Source of the DNA: Pseudomonas gozinkensis
Lineage (GTDB): Bacteria > Pseudomonadota > Gammaproteobacteria > Pseudomonadales > Pseudomonadaceae
Direction: 5' to 3'
NCBI RefSeq assembly: GCF_014863585.1
Contig: NZ_CP062253.1
Coordinates: 5,785,501 to 5,849,500 of the forward strand
DNA length: 64,000 bases
Shown here: positions 1-8,709 of the stretch, one piece after another
Numbering within the stretch: position 1 is the stretch's first letter
Layout: each line of letters starts with the position of its first letter
Program-made: the position numbers and the translations under genes
The notes under the pieces: model-generated
Seen by the model: only the letters and a program-made list of their open reading frames with translations
Databases searched by the model: none
Told to the model about the DNA's origin: nothing

Positions 1-174
1 GCGGTCAGCGAATTCCTCGCCCGCGAGAACATCCTCAAGTCGGTGCTGCACCTGGGCTTGCCGGATGTTTACGTCGAGCACGCCAAACCGGCGCAGATGC
101 TGGCCGAGTGCGGGCTGGATGAGGCCGGGATCGAAGCGGCGGTGCGTGAGCGCCTGGAACTGCTGAACAAGTAA
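1..174 (+). CDS. dxs: 1-deoxy-D-xylulose-5-phosphate synthase, C-terminal end (partial)
   Basis: Only the last 57 codons are in the window; the frame is open from base 1 to a TAA at 172-174. The peptide ([20 protein letters not shown]..., ending in ERLELLNK) matches the end of the transketolase-like C-terminal domain of DXS, the thiamine-diphosphate enzyme that condenses pyruvate and glyceraldehyde-3-phosphate in the cytoplasm as the first step of the MEP isoprenoid pathway. The catalytic part lies upstream of the window. Placement next to a rib/thi/pgpA cluster fits the usual Pseudomonas order. The identification is good for such a short tail but rests on the C-terminus alone. Confidence 0.85.
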   Translation, partial: AVSEFLARENILKSVLHLGLPDVYVEHAKPAQMLAECGLDEAGIEAAVRERLELLNK

Positions 175-185
175 GCACACCGTCC

Positions 186-277
186 CTGTGGGAGCGGGCT
201 TGCCCGCGATGGCTTCGGCACATCCAACATCAATGTTGACTGTGCCGACCTCATCGCGGGCAAGCCCGCTCCCACAG
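186..277. repeat. Inverted pair of REP sequences (BIME)
   Basis: Two 25-base arms, 186-210 and 253-277, are exact reverse complements (CTGTGGGAGCGGGCTTGCCC then GCGAT, and its inverse). The inner sequence also pairs (GGCACA with TGTGCC). This is the common fluorescent-Pseudomonas REP in head-to-head arrangement. It sits after dxs and may act as a transcript-stabilising or terminating hairpin before btuB. Confidence 0.9.
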
Positions 278-330
278 TGCTTTGTGTTGCCAGAAATTTT
301 GTGTACACCCGAAAGACCTACGGACTGCCG

Positions 331-2214
331 ATGAACCTCTCGCGCCTCGCCCTGCCCCTCCTGCTGCTGCCCTCCGCCAATTCCCTTGCCGACAATTTCG
401 AACGCGATCAGGCCCTGAAACTGCCGGACATGCTGATCAGCGCCAACCGCCAGGTCGAAGCACGCAACGACAGCAGCGCCGCCAACACCGTGTTCACCCG
501 CGAAGACATCGAACGCCTGCAACCGCGCAGCGTCACCGATCTGCTGCAACGGGTGCCGGGTGTGCAAGTGGCGCAAACCGGCGGACGCGGGAGTCTTCCG
601 GGGATCTACATTCGCGGCACGCAATCGGCGCAGAGCCTGGTGTTGGTCGACGGTCAGCGCATCGGCAACTCGACGTCCGGCGACAGCAATCTGCAACACC
701 TCAACATCGAGCAGATCGAGCGCGTGGAAGTGCTGCGCGGTTCGCGTTCGGTGATTTATGGCAGCGATGCGATTGGCGGGGTGATCCAGATCTTCACCCG
801 GCGCGGTGGCGATCAGGGCTTGCAGCCTCGGATGCATGTCGGATTCGGCAGCAATCAGACCTGGGAACGCAGCGTCGGCCTATCCGGCGGTGACGAGAAA
901 ACCCGTTTCAACCTCGGCGCCAGCCTCGATGAAACCGCCGGCCTCGACCGCACCCACGAGTCGTATCCCAGCGACAGCGATCATGACGCCTACCGCAACA
1001 AATCCATCAGTCTGAGCCTCAGCCATGCGCTGAGCGATGACATCGAAGTCGGCGCCAATCTGCTGGATAACCGTGGCAAAAGCGAGTTCGACAACCCGTT
1101 CGGGCGCTTTGACCCGGTGACCTTCGACTCCCTCCAGCAGCAACCGTACAGCGATTTCACCGTCAGCAGTTTCAGCAGTTACATCGACGCGCGGATCAAC
1201 GAGCGCTGGAAGTCGCGCCTGGAACTCGGCCACAGCGAAAATCGCGAGAAGTCCTTCGACAAGCTCAGCGACGAACGCTCGGTGTTCAACACCTACCGGG
1301 ATTCGGTGACCTGGCAGAACGACCTGACGCTGGATGCGCGCAATAGCCTGATCCTTGGCGGCGACTGGTACGAGGACCGGATCAACAGCAGCACCGCGTT
1401 CGACGAAGACAGCCGCTGGAACCGCGCTGCGTTTATCCAGCATCGTTATCAGGCCGACAGCTTCTCCACCGAACTGGGCCTGCGTCGCGATGACAACCAG
1501 CAATTTGGCGGCCAGAACAGTTGGAGCGGCACGCTGACGTTGCCGGTCAACCCGGACAACGATCTGCTGCTCAGCTACAGCGAAGGCTTCCGCGCGCCGA
1601 CCTTCAACGATCTGTATTACCCGGATTTCAGCAACCCCGACCTGAAACCGGAAACCTCGAAAAGCTACGAGCTGCAATGGCGCAGCCAGTTGAGCGACAG
1701 CACTCGCCTCGAAGCCTCGCTGTACCGGACCGATCTGGAAGACGCGATCATCTTCGGCAGCAACTCACGCCCGGAAAACGTCGCCTCGGCGCGGATCAAC
1801 GGCTTCGAAGCAGCGCTGAAGCAGGAGCTGTTCGGCTGGCAGAGCAACCTCGGCGTAGCGATCATCGATCCCCGCGACCGCGACACCGGCCACACCCTGG
1901 CACGTCGTGCACGTCGCACCTTGAGCTGGGATCTGGACCGACAGTTCGATCGCCTTGGCCTCGGCGCCAGTTGGCAGGCCGTCAGCAGCAGTTACGACGA
2001 TCTGAACAATCAGCAACCATTGGGTGGTTATGCACTGCTCGGACTGCGCAGCAGCTGGGCGCTGAACCGTGAGATCAAGCTGGATTTCAAGGTCGATAAC
2101 CTGCTGGACAAGGGTTACAGCCGAGCGCTGTACAGCCACGACGGCAGTCAGTATGGCTATCGCGAAGAAGGTCGGACGTTCATGTTCGGGGTGACCTGGA
2201 CGCCGCAGCTCTGA
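331..2214 (+). CDS. btuB: TonB-dependent cobalamin-type outer membrane receptor
   Basis: The protein has 627 residues from the ATG at 331; the longer frame from 277 is rejected because its first codons read through the REP. The order is a signal peptide (LALPLLLLPSANSLA), a TonB-box-like segment (LPDMLISANRQ), a plug domain (SVTDLLQRVPGVQV, IRGTQSAQSLVLVDGQRIGN, GSDAIGGVIQIFTRR) and a long beta-barrel ending in aromatic strands (FMFGVTWTPQL). Plug wording is close to E. coli BtuB, so vitamin B12 uptake energised by TonB-ExbBD is likely. A BtuF-like protein is encoded convergently just downstream, but no btuC/btuD genes are present. The gap upstream is too short and REP-filled for a B12 riboswitch. 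Another corrinoid or metal chelate remains possible. Confidence 0.85.
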   Translation: MNLSRLALPLLLLPSANSLADNFERDQALKLPDMLISANRQVEARNDSSAANTVFTREDIERLQPRSVTDLLQRVPGVQVAQTGGRGSLPGIYIRGTQSAQSLVLVDGQRIGNSTSGDSNLQHLNIEQIERVEVLRGSRSVIYGSDAIGGVIQIFTRRGGDQGLQPRMHVGFGSNQTWERSVGLSGGDEKTRFNLGASLDETAGLDRTHESYPSDSDHDAYRNKSISLSLSHALSDDIEVGANLLDNRGKSEFDNPFGRFDPVTFDSLQQQPYSDFTVSSFSSYIDARINERWKSRLELGHSENREKSFDKLSDERSVFNTYRDSVTWQNDLTLDARNSLILGGDWYEDRINSSTAFDEDSRWNRAAFIQHRYQADSFSTELGLRRDDNQQFGGQNSWSGTLTLPVNPDNDLLLSYSEGFRAPTFNDLYYPDFSNPDLKPETSKSYELQWRSQLSDSTRLEASLYRTDLEDAIIFGSNSRPENVASARINGFEAALKQELFGWQSNLGVAIIDPRDRDTGHTLARRARRTLSWDLDRQFDRLGLGASWQAVSSSYDDLNNQQPLGGYALLGLRSSWALNREIKLDFKVDNLLDKGYSRALYSHDGSQYGYREEGRTFMFGVTWTPQL

Positions 2215-2245
2215 TCCAGAACTTCCGCTGATCTGACGGACCTCA

Positions 2246-2307
2246 TCGCGAGCAAGCTCGCTCCCACAGGTTCAGCGTGATCCCTGTGGGAGCGAGCTTG
2301 CTCGCGA
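2246..2307. repeat. Inverted pair of REP sequences between convergent genes
   Basis: The arms at 2246-2269 and 2284-2307 are exact reverse complements of 24 bases (TCGCGAGCAAGCTCGCTCCC plus ACAG). The element fills the space between the convergent btuB and btuF ends, where it could form a bidirectional hairpin terminator. Confidence 0.9.
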
Positions 2308-2323
2308 AATAGACGCCGAGGTC

Positions 2324-3124
2324 TCAGCGGTCGGGCGCAATCAGCTGGCAGAGCTTGGCAGTCGCCTCGATCATCTGCCCGCTCGGGCGCTCCAGGCCTT
2401 TATCGGTGACCAGCAGCAATTGCCCGTGCTTGACCGCTGCCACCTGCGGCCACGCGCTCCACGCATCCAGTTGCGGCTGATCGCCGGCCAGAATCACTTC
2501 GGGATCACGCTGTAAAACCGCTTCGATGCTCACCTGCGGCGCCGGCAGCCTCAGGTCGGCAAACACATTGCGCGCGCCGCACACCTCAAGCGCATCGCTG
2601 ATGATCTGCCCGCCACCGACGGTGTACAGCGGCTTGTCCCAGACCTGATAGAACACCCGCAGCGGCGTTTCCCGCCGGTAACGCTGGCGTAGCTTATCTA
2701 GGTTTTGTCGCAACTCGCTGGCCCGTTCGATTCCACGCTCAGGACGACCAAGCTGTGCCGCGATGGCTTCAATCTGCGCGGTCAGCTGTTCGAGGCTGTG
2801 GGGCTCGGCAACGAAAGTCAGGATGTTCAAGCGCTTGAGCTGGTCGCGCTGGGCCGGGCCGACACTGCCGGGCCATAACAGCAACAAATCGGGTTTGAGG
2901 CTCAGCAGCCGTTCCATGTCGAGCTGGCCGTAGCGGCCCACCGAAGGCACATCCTTGATCGCGGATGGCCGCTCACCGGCATCCAGCACACCGACCAGCA
3001 AATCCGCCGAATCCAGCTCGACAACGATTTCAGACAAAGATGGCGCGAGGCTGACCACCCGCAGGGCGGCCAGCGTTTCACCGCTGACGGCCAGCAGCAG
3101 AACCGCCAGCCAGAAACGACGCAT
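2324..3124 (-). CDS. btuF: Cobalamin-binding periplasmic protein, BtuF family
   Basis: The 266-residue protein begins with a signal peptide ([20 protein letters not shown]) and contains a helical-backbone metal/corrinoid receptor domain: RVVSLAPSLSEIVVELDSAD, VGRYGQLDMERLLSLKPDLL, and a C-terminal lobe (YTVGGGQIISDALEVCGARN). The family delivers B12 to BtuCD at the inner membrane. The start is the ATG at 3124, which overlaps the stop of the upstream membrane-protein gene in a TGATG arrangement; a TTG one codon earlier is less likely. It pairs functionally with the convergent btuB. No permease or ATPase gene for it lies in the window. Confidence 0.85.
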   Translation of the reverse strand: MRRFWLAVLLLAVSGETLAALRVVSLAPSLSEIVVELDSADLLVGVLDAGERPSAIKDVPSVGRYGQLDMERLLSLKPDLLLLWPGSVGPAQRDQLKRLNILTFVAEPHSLEQLTAQIEAIAAQLGRPERGIERASELRQNLDKLRQRYRRETPLRVFYQVWDKPLYTVGGGQIISDALEVCGARNVFADLRLPAPQVSIEAVLQRDPEVILAGDQPQLDAWSAWPQVAAVKHGQLLLVTDKGLERPSGQMIEATAKLCQLIAPDR

Positions 3125-3543
3125 CAAGCGAGTTGACGCGGGATACGGTAGAGGTAGAACAGCACCGCCGTGGACAGTGCCAGCAACATCAGCGGCACCG
3201 CTTCAAGGCCGACGAACACCGCCAGCGCGCCAATCCATGCCGGCAGCGCCGCGACCACGAATGCACTGCGAAGGCAGGCCGCCAGGGCGATCCAGGCAGC
3301 AGGTTCTTCAGGGGTATCGAGGGCTTTTTGCGTGGCGATCAACGCATGTTTGTAGCGCCCGAAAAACTTCAGGCTGACAAACATCGAGGCCACGCCAGCG
3401 ATAAACAAAGGCATCGCCAGCACCGGCAGAATCGCCTCGCCCTGGCCGAACACACCGTTGATCACGAACAGCGGCACCAGCGCCAGCGCCAGGTATTTCC
3501 ACCAGGCGATCGACAGACGGCGCCGCACTTGCCCGCGGGTCAC
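3124..3543 (-). CDS. Small inner-membrane protein of unknown function
   Basis: This is a 139-residue protein with an N-terminal basic stretch ([17 protein letters not shown]) and about four hydrophobic segments ([67 protein letters not shown]). I chose the GTG at 3541-3543 because it overlaps the ribA stop (GTGA), and the frame further upstream is an out-of-frame reading of ribA. It is translationally coupled between ribA and btuF. The function is not recognised. Confidence 0.75.
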   Translation of the reverse strand: MTRGQVRRRLSIAWWKYLALALVPLFVINGVFGQGEAILPVLAMPLFIAGVASMFVSLKFFGRYKHALIATQKALDTPEEPAAWIALAACLRSAFVVAALPAWIGALAVFVGLEAVPLMLLALSTAVLFYLYRIPRQLA

Positions 3544-4157
3544 GCCCGGTCTACCTCGCCCTGATGCTCGTTGCCCATCATGTGGTCGAGCTTGCTGGCC
3601 TTGGTTGCCAGATAGAGTTTGTTGTGCGGGTTGTGGCCGGTGTGCAGCGGCACGCGCTCGGCGACGACGATGCCCATGTCGGTCAAGGCTTTGACCTTGC
3701 GCGGGTTGTTGGTCATCAGGCGCAGGGATTTGACGCCCAGATGTTCGAGCATCGGCAGGCACATGGCGTAGTCACGCTGGTCGGCGGCAAAGCCCAGACG
3801 CTCGTTGGCTTCAACGGTATCGGCACCGCCATCCTGCAATTCGTAGGCACGGATCTTGTTCAAAAGACCGATGCCGCGCCCTTCCTGACGCAGGTACAGC
3901 AACACGCCACGGCCTTCGCGAGCGATGGCCTTGAGGGCGCCTTCGAGTTGCGAACCGCAGTCGCAACGCTGGCTGAACAAGGCATCGCCGGTCAGGCATT
4001 CGGAGTGCATACGGCCGAGTACCGGGGCACCGTCGGCAATCTCACCCAGGCTCAGCACGACGTGCTCGCGGCCGGTGGCTTCATCGAGAAAACCGTGCAT
4101 GGTGAATTGCGCAAAAGGCGTTGGCAGCTTGGAAGCGGCGACAAAAACGACAGGCAC
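3540..4157 (-). CDS. ribA: GTP cyclohydrolase II
   Basis: The 205-residue enzyme converts GTP to 2,5-diamino-6-ribosylamino-4-pyrimidinone 5'-phosphate, the first committed step of riboflavin synthesis. The zinc-binding cysteines are present in [20 protein letters not shown], followed by [20 protein letters not shown] and the C-terminal [15 protein letters not shown]. The start is the GTG at 4155-4157, preceded by AGGAG seven bases upstream; this gives the standard family length and removes a 15-residue unsupported extension. It overlaps the downstream membrane-protein gene by the GTGA motif. It probably supplies the GTP cyclohydrolase II activity that the degenerate C-terminal domain of RibBA lacks. 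Confidence 0.95.
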   Translation of the reverse strand: MPVVFVAASKLPTPFAQFTMHGFLDEATGREHVVLSLGEIADGAPVLGRMHSECLTGDALFSQRCDCGSQLEGALKAIAREGRGVLLYLRQEGRGIGLLNKIRAYELQDGGADTVEANERLGFAADQRDYAMCLPMLEHLGVKSLRLMTNNPRKVKALTDMGIVVAERVPLHTGHNPHNKLYLATKASKLDHMMGNEHQGEVDRA

Positions 4158-4251
4158 CGGTGTGCTCCTGATCTGAAAAGTCCGAGATTCGCTGGGCGGC
4201 ATTGTAACAGCAGGTTCCCGCAGGCGCTTAGGCTGAATTATCGAGGATAAC

Positions 4252-4268
4252 TATCAAAAAGTTTGATA
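4252..4268. promoter_or_regulatory. 17-bp palindrome upstream of ribA
   Basis: TATCAAA-AAG-TTTGATA is a 7-base perfect inverted repeat in the 132-base gap between the binding-protein gene and ribA, about 95 bases before the ribA start. It could be an operator or a small hairpin. No long T-run follows on the minus strand, so a terminator is less likely. The regulator is not recognised. Confidence 0.35.
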
Positions 4269-4289
4269 ACAGGCCCGCCCTTATCGCGC

Positions 4290-5015
4290 TCATTCGAAGG
4301 GATACGGCTGTTTCCAGCGCTCGAAGATCGGCTTCAACTCGCCGCTTTTCACCAGTTGTTCCATGCGCTGGTCGTAGATCGACATCAGTGCGCGGGCTTG
4401 CGGGGTGTCGGCGAATCCGAGGTACAGCGGCAATTCAGCCAGATGCGAGTAACGGTACTGCGACGGATCGGCGGCGTTTCTCACCACCGCTTCGATTTCC
4501 GTCAGCGCATCGATGTAGTAATCCGCCCGCCCCTGTTTGAGCATCGACAGGATGCCGGTGCGGCGCTCGATCTGGTTGAAGCGTTTGACGTTCGGCAAAT
4601 AGGTTTCGTAGCGATAGCCGCGCACCCAGGCCAGTCGGTATTTGCCCAGCGTCGCCTGGGTCGGCGATGGATTGCTGGCAAGACCCAGCGCGTAGATGTG
4701 GTCGGAATCGAAATTCCATTTCGGGTACAGCACCTGCTCGGCTTCACCGCGGTAGGAGCCGACCAGTGCGTCGGCTTCCTTCAACTGCACCAGCCCCACC
4801 GAGCGGGTGTAGGGCACGGTGCGAATATCCAGGGTGACGCCGGCCGGCTCGAAGACTTTGCGCAACACGTCCCAGCCCAGGCCATGGCCGTCGGCGGCGG
4901 TGTAGTCTTCCCACTCTTCGCTGGCCAGGTGAATGACCGACGGCGGCGCGTCCTGTGCCTGGGCCATGGCGCCAAGCAAGGTCAAAAACACTATCGCCAA
5001 CCAGCGTCGAGTCAT
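4290..5015 (-). CDS. Periplasmic substrate-binding protein, family 3 type
   Basis: The protein has 241 residues with a clear signal peptide (TRRWLAIVFLTLLGAMAQAQ) and a type-II periplasmic-binding fold like amino-acid binding proteins: GLGWDVLRKVFEPAGVTLDI near the N-terminus, then SVGLVQLKEADALVGSYRGE and ILSMLKQGRADYYIDALTEI, ending in ELKPIFERWKQPYP. No permease or ATPase accompanies it, so it may be an orphan binding protein or a periplasmic sensor. The ATG at 5015 is preceded by GAGGG; an in-frame ATG at 5030 is possible. It lies between pgpA and ribA on the same strand. The ligand is unknown. Confidence 0.8.
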   Translation of the reverse strand: MTRRWLAIVFLTLLGAMAQAQDAPPSVIHLASEEWEDYTAADGHGLGWDVLRKVFEPAGVTLDIRTVPYTRSVGLVQLKEADALVGSYRGEAEQVLYPKWNFDSDHIYALGLASNPSPTQATLGKYRLAWVRGYRYETYLPNVKRFNQIERRTGILSMLKQGRADYYIDALTEIEAVVRNAADPSQYRYSHLAELPLYLGFADTPQARALMSIYDQRMEQLVKSGELKPIFERWKQPYPFE

Positions 5016-5043
5016 CCCTGTGTCCCTCATCCACGCCTGGAAA

Positions 5044-5547
5044 TCAGGCGAAAATCCACACCAGTCCCTGCATCGCCAGCCAGGCGAATACGCCGGCCAG
5101 CACGTCGTCGAGCATGATGCCGACGCCGCCGTGAACATGCCGGTCGATCCAGCGGATCGGCCACGGCTTGAGAATGTCGAAGAAGCGGAACACCAAAAAC
5201 CCGGCGAGCAACCAGTACCAGCCTTCCGGCACCAGCCACAGGGTGATCCACATCCCGACCATTTCGTCCCAGACGATGCCTTCGTGGTCGTGTACCCGCA
5301 GATCGTCGGCCACTTTGCCGCACAGCCAGAAGCCGAACAGCATGGTGATCCCGAGCATCAGCCAGTAACCCCAGTCGGGCAGCATCTGCCACAACGGAAT
5401 AAAGGGTAGCGCAACTAACGAGCCCCAGGTGCCCGGGGCCTTGGGCAAGGTGCCCGAGCCGAAGCCGAACGCGAGGAAATGCCAGGGATTGCGCCAGACC
5501 GACGGCGGAACGAATTCGGCCGGAACCTGTTTCGGGTGATCTGTCAC
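5044..5547 (-). CDS. pgpA: Phosphatidylglycerophosphatase A
   Basis: This 167-residue inner-membrane enzyme dephosphorylates phosphatidylglycerophosphate to phosphatidylglycerol. Family landmarks are FGFGSGTLPKAPGTWGSLVA near the N-terminus, a hydrophobic segment (YWLMLGITMLFGFWLCGKVA), the acidic motif HDHEGIVWDEMVGMWI, and the C-terminal DDVLAGVFAWLAMQGL. The start codon overlaps the thiL stop by four bases (ATGA), so the two are translationally coupled. The thiL-pgpA pairing after nusB is the usual gammaproteobacterial order. Confidence 0.95.
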   Translation of the reverse strand: MTDHPKQVPAEFVPPSVWRNPWHFLAFGFGSGTLPKAPGTWGSLVALPFIPLWQMLPDWGYWLMLGITMLFGFWLCGKVADDLRVHDHEGIVWDEMVGMWITLWLVPEGWYWLLAGFLVFRFFDILKPWPIRWIDRHVHGGVGIMLDDVLAGVFAWLAMQGLVWIFA

Positions 5548-6509
5548 GGTGACTCCTGAAAATGTTGGTAACCCCGGATTTGCGGGGTGATATCATGCCC
5601 GTCGCGATCCAGCAGCACCACGCCCTGCCCCGGCGTCACGCGGCCGATCACATGGACCGGCCAGCCATCGGCGAGCAACGCCGGCAACTCGACGGACGGC
5701 AGGGTGAAGGCCAGCACGTAATCATCGCCACCGCTCAACGCCGCACGTTCGGCGCCGCGTTGACCGAGAAACGCCACCAGCGCATCCGACAACGGAACAC
5801 GCTCGCGTTCGACTTCAAGACGAACCTTCGAAGCCAGTGCAATGTGACCACAGTCGGCGAGCAAGCCATCGGAGATGTCCAGCGCCGAGGTGGCCTTGCC
5901 ACGCAGGGCCTGACCGAGGGCAAGTTGCGGTTGTGGCGACCAATAATGATCGAGCAGCGGCTGGGCGATATGGGGTTCGGCGTCACGCTGACCCAGCACC
6001 AGCGGCAAAGCGCCGGCGGCATTGCCCAGTTCGCCGCCGACACACAGCAGATCGCCCGGCTGCGCGCCGCTGCGGGTCAGCGCTTTGCCGGCCGGGACGC
6101 GGCCGAACACGGTGACGGTCAGGCTCAACGGCCCGCGCGTGGTATCGCCGCCGACCAGTGCCACGCCGCAGCCCTGCGCCATTCGGTTCAAACCGCGGGC
6201 ATAGGCTTGCAGCCAATCGGCGGTCACCGTCGGCAAGGTCAAGGCAAGGGTAAAGGCAACGGGCGTGGCGCCCATGGCAGCGAGGTCGCTGACCGCCACG
6301 GCCAGCGAGCGCTGACCGAGCAGAAACGGATCGCAGGGATCGGCGAAATGCACGCCGGCCACCAGCGTATCGGTGGAAACCGCCAGCTGTTCCCCGGAAG
6401 GAACCGCCAGCAAGGCGCAGTCGTCGCCGATCCCCAGTGCAACGCCTTCGCCGCCCTGCGCACAAGGCGCGGCGGCGAAGAAATTGCGGATCAGCTCAAA
6501 CTCGCCCAT
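5544..6509 (-). CDS. thiL: Thiamine-monophosphate kinase
   Basis: This cytoplasmic kinase of 321 residues phosphorylates thiamine monophosphate to thiamine diphosphate using ATP. It shows the PurM/ThiL fold landmarks: MGEFELIRNFF at the start, GIGDDCALLAVPSGEQLAVS (metal-binding acidic residues), SDLAAMGATPVAFTLALTLP, VGGDTTRGPLSLTVTVFG, and DISDGLLADCGHIALAS. It lies 27 bases after nusB and overlaps pgpA. No strong ribosome site precedes the ATG at 6509, consistent with reading as part of a polycistronic message. Confidence 0.95.
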   Translation of the reverse strand: MGEFELIRNFFAAAPCAQGGEGVALGIGDDCALLAVPSGEQLAVSTDTLVAGVHFADPCDPFLLGQRSLAVAVSDLAAMGATPVAFTLALTLPTVTADWLQAYARGLNRMAQGCGVALVGGDTTRGPLSLTVTVFGRVPAGKALTRSGAQPGDLLCVGGELGNAAGALPLVLGQRDAEPHIAQPLLDHYWSPQPQLALGQALRGKATSALDISDGLLADCGHIALASKVRLEVERERVPLSDALVAFLGQRGAERAALSGGDDYVLAFTLPSVELPALLADGWPVHVIGRVTPGQGVVLLDRDGHDITPQIRGYQHFQESP

Positions 6510-6536
6510 GGCCGAGAAAAAGTATTCAAGCGCGGA

Positions 6537-7037
6537 TCAGCGCTTGAACGCCTTCACTTCAGCTTCACGCAGGCGCGGAGCCAGCTTGTCGAGCACGCCG
6601 TTGACGAACTTGTGGCCGTCGGTCGAACCGAACACCTTGGCCAGTTCGATACCTTCGTTGATCACAACGCGGTACGGCACATCGACGCGCTTGAGCAGTT
6701 CCCAGGTGGACAGGCGCAGAACCGCCAGTTCAACCGGGTCCAGCTCTTCGATCGCCAGGTCCAGGCAAGGCGTGAGCGCGTTGTCGATTTCGGTCTTGAA
6801 CTGCGGAACCCCGTGCAGGATTTCGCGGAAGTAAGCACCGTCGACATCGGTGAAATCGTTATCGACCCGGAACTGCGCTTCGATCTCGTTCAACGACTGC
6901 CGAGCCATGTGCCATTGATACAGGGCCTGGGTCGCGAGCTGACGGGCTTCGCGGCGCTTGGCGCTTTTCGATGGTTTGCCGGCATCCGCAGGTTTCGGAT
7001 CGCGCGGGTTGAAACGATCGCTTTCGTCGCTAATCAC
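6537..7037 (-). CDS. nusB: Transcription antitermination factor NusB
   Basis: The 166-residue protein forms, with NusE (S10), the boxA-binding unit of rRNA antitermination complexes. The helical NusB core runs from [20 protein letters not shown] through [17 protein letters not shown] and [20 protein letters not shown] to [14 protein letters not shown] roughly 25-residue polar N-terminal extension precedes it. The start is a GTG at 7035-7037 overlapping the ribH stop (GTGA). The ribH-nusB-thiL order is conserved. Confidence 0.95.
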   Translation of the reverse strand: MISDESDRFNPRDPKPADAGKPSKSAKRREARQLATQALYQWHMARQSLNEIEAQFRVDNDFTDVDGAYFREILHGVPQFKTEIDNALTPCLDLAIEELDPVELAVLRLSTWELLKRVDVPYRVVINEGIELAKVFGSTDGHKFVNGVLDKLAPRLREAEVKAFKR

Positions 7038-7510
7038 TTGGCCTCCAACTGCGCCAGCAGGCTGACCATTTCCAGAGCGGACAGGGCAGCTTCAGCACCT
7101 TTGTTGCCGGCCTTGGTGCCGGAACGTTCGATGGCTTGCTCGATGGAATCAACGGTCAGGACGCCGAAAGCGACCGGTACGCCGAACTCCATGGACACCT
7201 GGGCCAGGCCCTTGGTGCATTCGCCAGCCACGTATTCGAAGTGCGGAGTGCCGCCACGAATGACCGCGCCCAGGGCGATGATTGCTGCGAACTCGCCTTT
7301 CTGGGCGACTTTCTGCGCAACCAGCGGGATTTCGAAGGCGCCAGGTGCGCGGATGATGGTGATGTCGCTTTCGCTCACGCCGTGGCGAACCAGGGCATCA
7401 ACTGCACCGCTGACCAGGCTTTCAACCACGAAGCTGTTGAAGCGGCCCACTACCAAAGCGTAGCGGCCTTTAGGGGCGATGAAGGTACCTTCGATGGTCT
7501 TCAGGGTCAT
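7034..7510 (-). CDS. ribH: 6,7-dimethyl-8-ribityllumazine synthase
   Basis: The 158-residue enzyme condenses the pyrimidinedione with 3,4-dihydroxy-2-butanone 4-phosphate to give lumazine, the penultimate riboflavin step. Visible landmarks are [20 protein letters not shown], the substrate loop [37 protein letters not shown] (catalytic His region) and [20 protein letters not shown] with [14 protein letters not shown]. The last bases overlap nusB. It is separated from ribBA by 91 bases holding a hairpin. Confidence 0.97.
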   Translation of the reverse strand: MTLKTIEGTFIAPKGRYALVVGRFNSFVVESLVSGAVDALVRHGVSESDITIIRAPGAFEIPLVAQKVAQKGEFAAIIALGAVIRGGTPHFEYVAGECTKGLAQVSMEFGVPVAFGVLTVDSIEQAIERSGTKAGNKGAEAALSALEMVSLLAQLEAK

Positions 7511-7532
7511 TCGTCAGATCTCTTAAAGAGCC

Positions 7533-7555
7533 GGGACGCGTCTGTTTCGCGTCCC
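7533..7555 (-). terminator. Hairpin between ribBA and ribH
   Basis: GGGACGCG (7533-7540) pairs perfectly with CGCGTCCC (7548-7555) around a 7-base loop. On the transcribed minus strand it is followed by GGCTCTTTAAGAG, with only a weak T-run. It is better read as an attenuator or a partial terminator that sets different levels of ribBA and ribH than as a strong end of transcription. Confidence 0.45.
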
Positions 7556-7601
7556 TCAGTGATTTATTTGCCGCGAATACGGGGCCGGAAACAACCGGTC
7601 A

Positions 7602-8693
7602 TTATTCGGAGGGCACGTATTCTACAACTTCCAGATCGAAACCGGATATCGCATTGAACTTCATCGGCGCAGACATCAAGCGCATTTTGCGCACGCCGAG
7701 GTCACGCAGGATCTGCGAACCGGCACCGACGATGCTGTAGGTGGTCGGTTTTTTCACCGCCGCCTGATCGCCGGTTTCGCGGATGTGCGCCAGCAACACG
7801 TCGCCGTCCAGTGGATGACCGAGCAGCAACACCACACCGCTGCCGGCCTCGGCCACCGCAGCCATGGCGGCGCGCAGGCTCCAGCGACCCGGTTGCTTGA
7901 CCATCAGCAGGTCGCGCAGCGGGTCCATGTTGTGTACGCGAACCAGGGTCGGTTCTTCGGCGCAAACGGTGCCCAGGGTCAGTGCCATGTGCACGTCGCC
8001 TTCCACGGAATCACGATAGGTCACCAGGTTGAATTGGCCCAGTTCGCTGTCCAGTGGCTGCTCGGCAATCCGCTGAACGGTACGTTCGTGGATCATCCGG
8101 TAGTGAATCAGGTCGGCGATGGTGCCGATCTTGATGTCGTGTTCAGCCGCGAAGGCTTCCAGTTCGGCGCGACGGGACATGGTGCCGTCGTCGTTCATCA
8201 CTTCGCAGATCACGCCGCTCGGCTCGAAACCGGCCATGCGCGCCAGGTCGCAGGCGGCTTCAGTGTGACCGGCGCGGGCCAGGGTGCCACCGGCCTGGGC
8301 CATCAGCGGGAAGATGTGGCCCGGGCTGACGATGTCTTCGGCTTTCGCGTCCTTCGCAGCGGCCGCTTGCACGGTGCGTGCGCGGTCGGCGGCGGAGATG
8401 CCGGTGGTCACGCCTTCGGCGGCTTCGATCGAGACGGTGAACTTGGTGCCGAAGCCGGAGCCGTTACGCGGCGCCATCAGCGGCAGCTTCAGGGTTTCGC
8501 AGCGCTCGCGGCTCATCGGCATGCAGATCAGGCCACGGGCGTGCTTGGCCATGAAGTTAATGTGCTCGGCCTTGCAGCATTCGGCGGCCATGATCAGGTC
8601 GCCTTCGTTCTCGCGGTCTTCGTCATCCATGAGGATGACCATCTTGCCTTGGCGGATGTCTTCAACCAGTTCTTCGATGCTATTGAGCGCCAC
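7602..8693 (-). CDS. ribBA: 3,4-dihydroxy-2-butanone-4-phosphate synthase with degenerate RibA-like domain
   Basis: The protein has 363 residues. The N-terminal half is RibB, which makes 3,4-dihydroxy-2-butanone 4-phosphate from ribulose 5-phosphate: VILMDDEDRENEGDLIMAAE (catalytic acidic loop), RGLICMPMSRERCETLKLPL, SPGHIFPLMAQAGGTLARAG and GHTEAACDLARMAG. The C-terminal half resembles GTP cyclohydrolase II in outline, but the zinc motif with its three cysteines seen in the separate RibA of this window is absent, so this half is probably inactive in that reaction. The start is a GTG at 8691-8693 with AAGGGGG six bases before it. It lies 16 bases downstream of ribE in one leftward unit. Confidence 0.93.
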   Translation of the reverse strand: MALNSIEELVEDIRQGKMVILMDDEDRENEGDLIMAAECCKAEHINFMAKHARGLICMPMSRERCETLKLPLMAPRNGSGFGTKFTVSIEAAEGVTTGISAADRARTVQAAAAKDAKAEDIVSPGHIFPLMAQAGGTLARAGHTEAACDLARMAGFEPSGVICEVMNDDGTMSRRAELEAFAAEHDIKIGTIADLIHYRMIHERTVQRIAEQPLDSELGQFNLVTYRDSVEGDVHMALTLGTVCAEEPTLVRVHNMDPLRDLLMVKQPGRWSLRAAMAAVAEAGSGVVLLLGHPLDGDVLLAHIRETGDQAAVKKPTTYSIVGAGSQILRDLGVRKMRLMSAPMKFNAISGFDLEVVEYVPSE

Positions 8694-8709
8694 AAGGCAC
8701 CCCCTTCAG

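Noticed and set aside
175..330. Cobalamin riboswitch upstream of btuB
   Set aside because: The gap is too short and mostly REP palindrome; no B12-box-like segment was seen.
5562..7463. A 633-codon open frame on the plus strand
   Set aside because: It is antisense to thiL, nusB and ribH, all of which have convincing family motifs; high-GC antisense frames are common.
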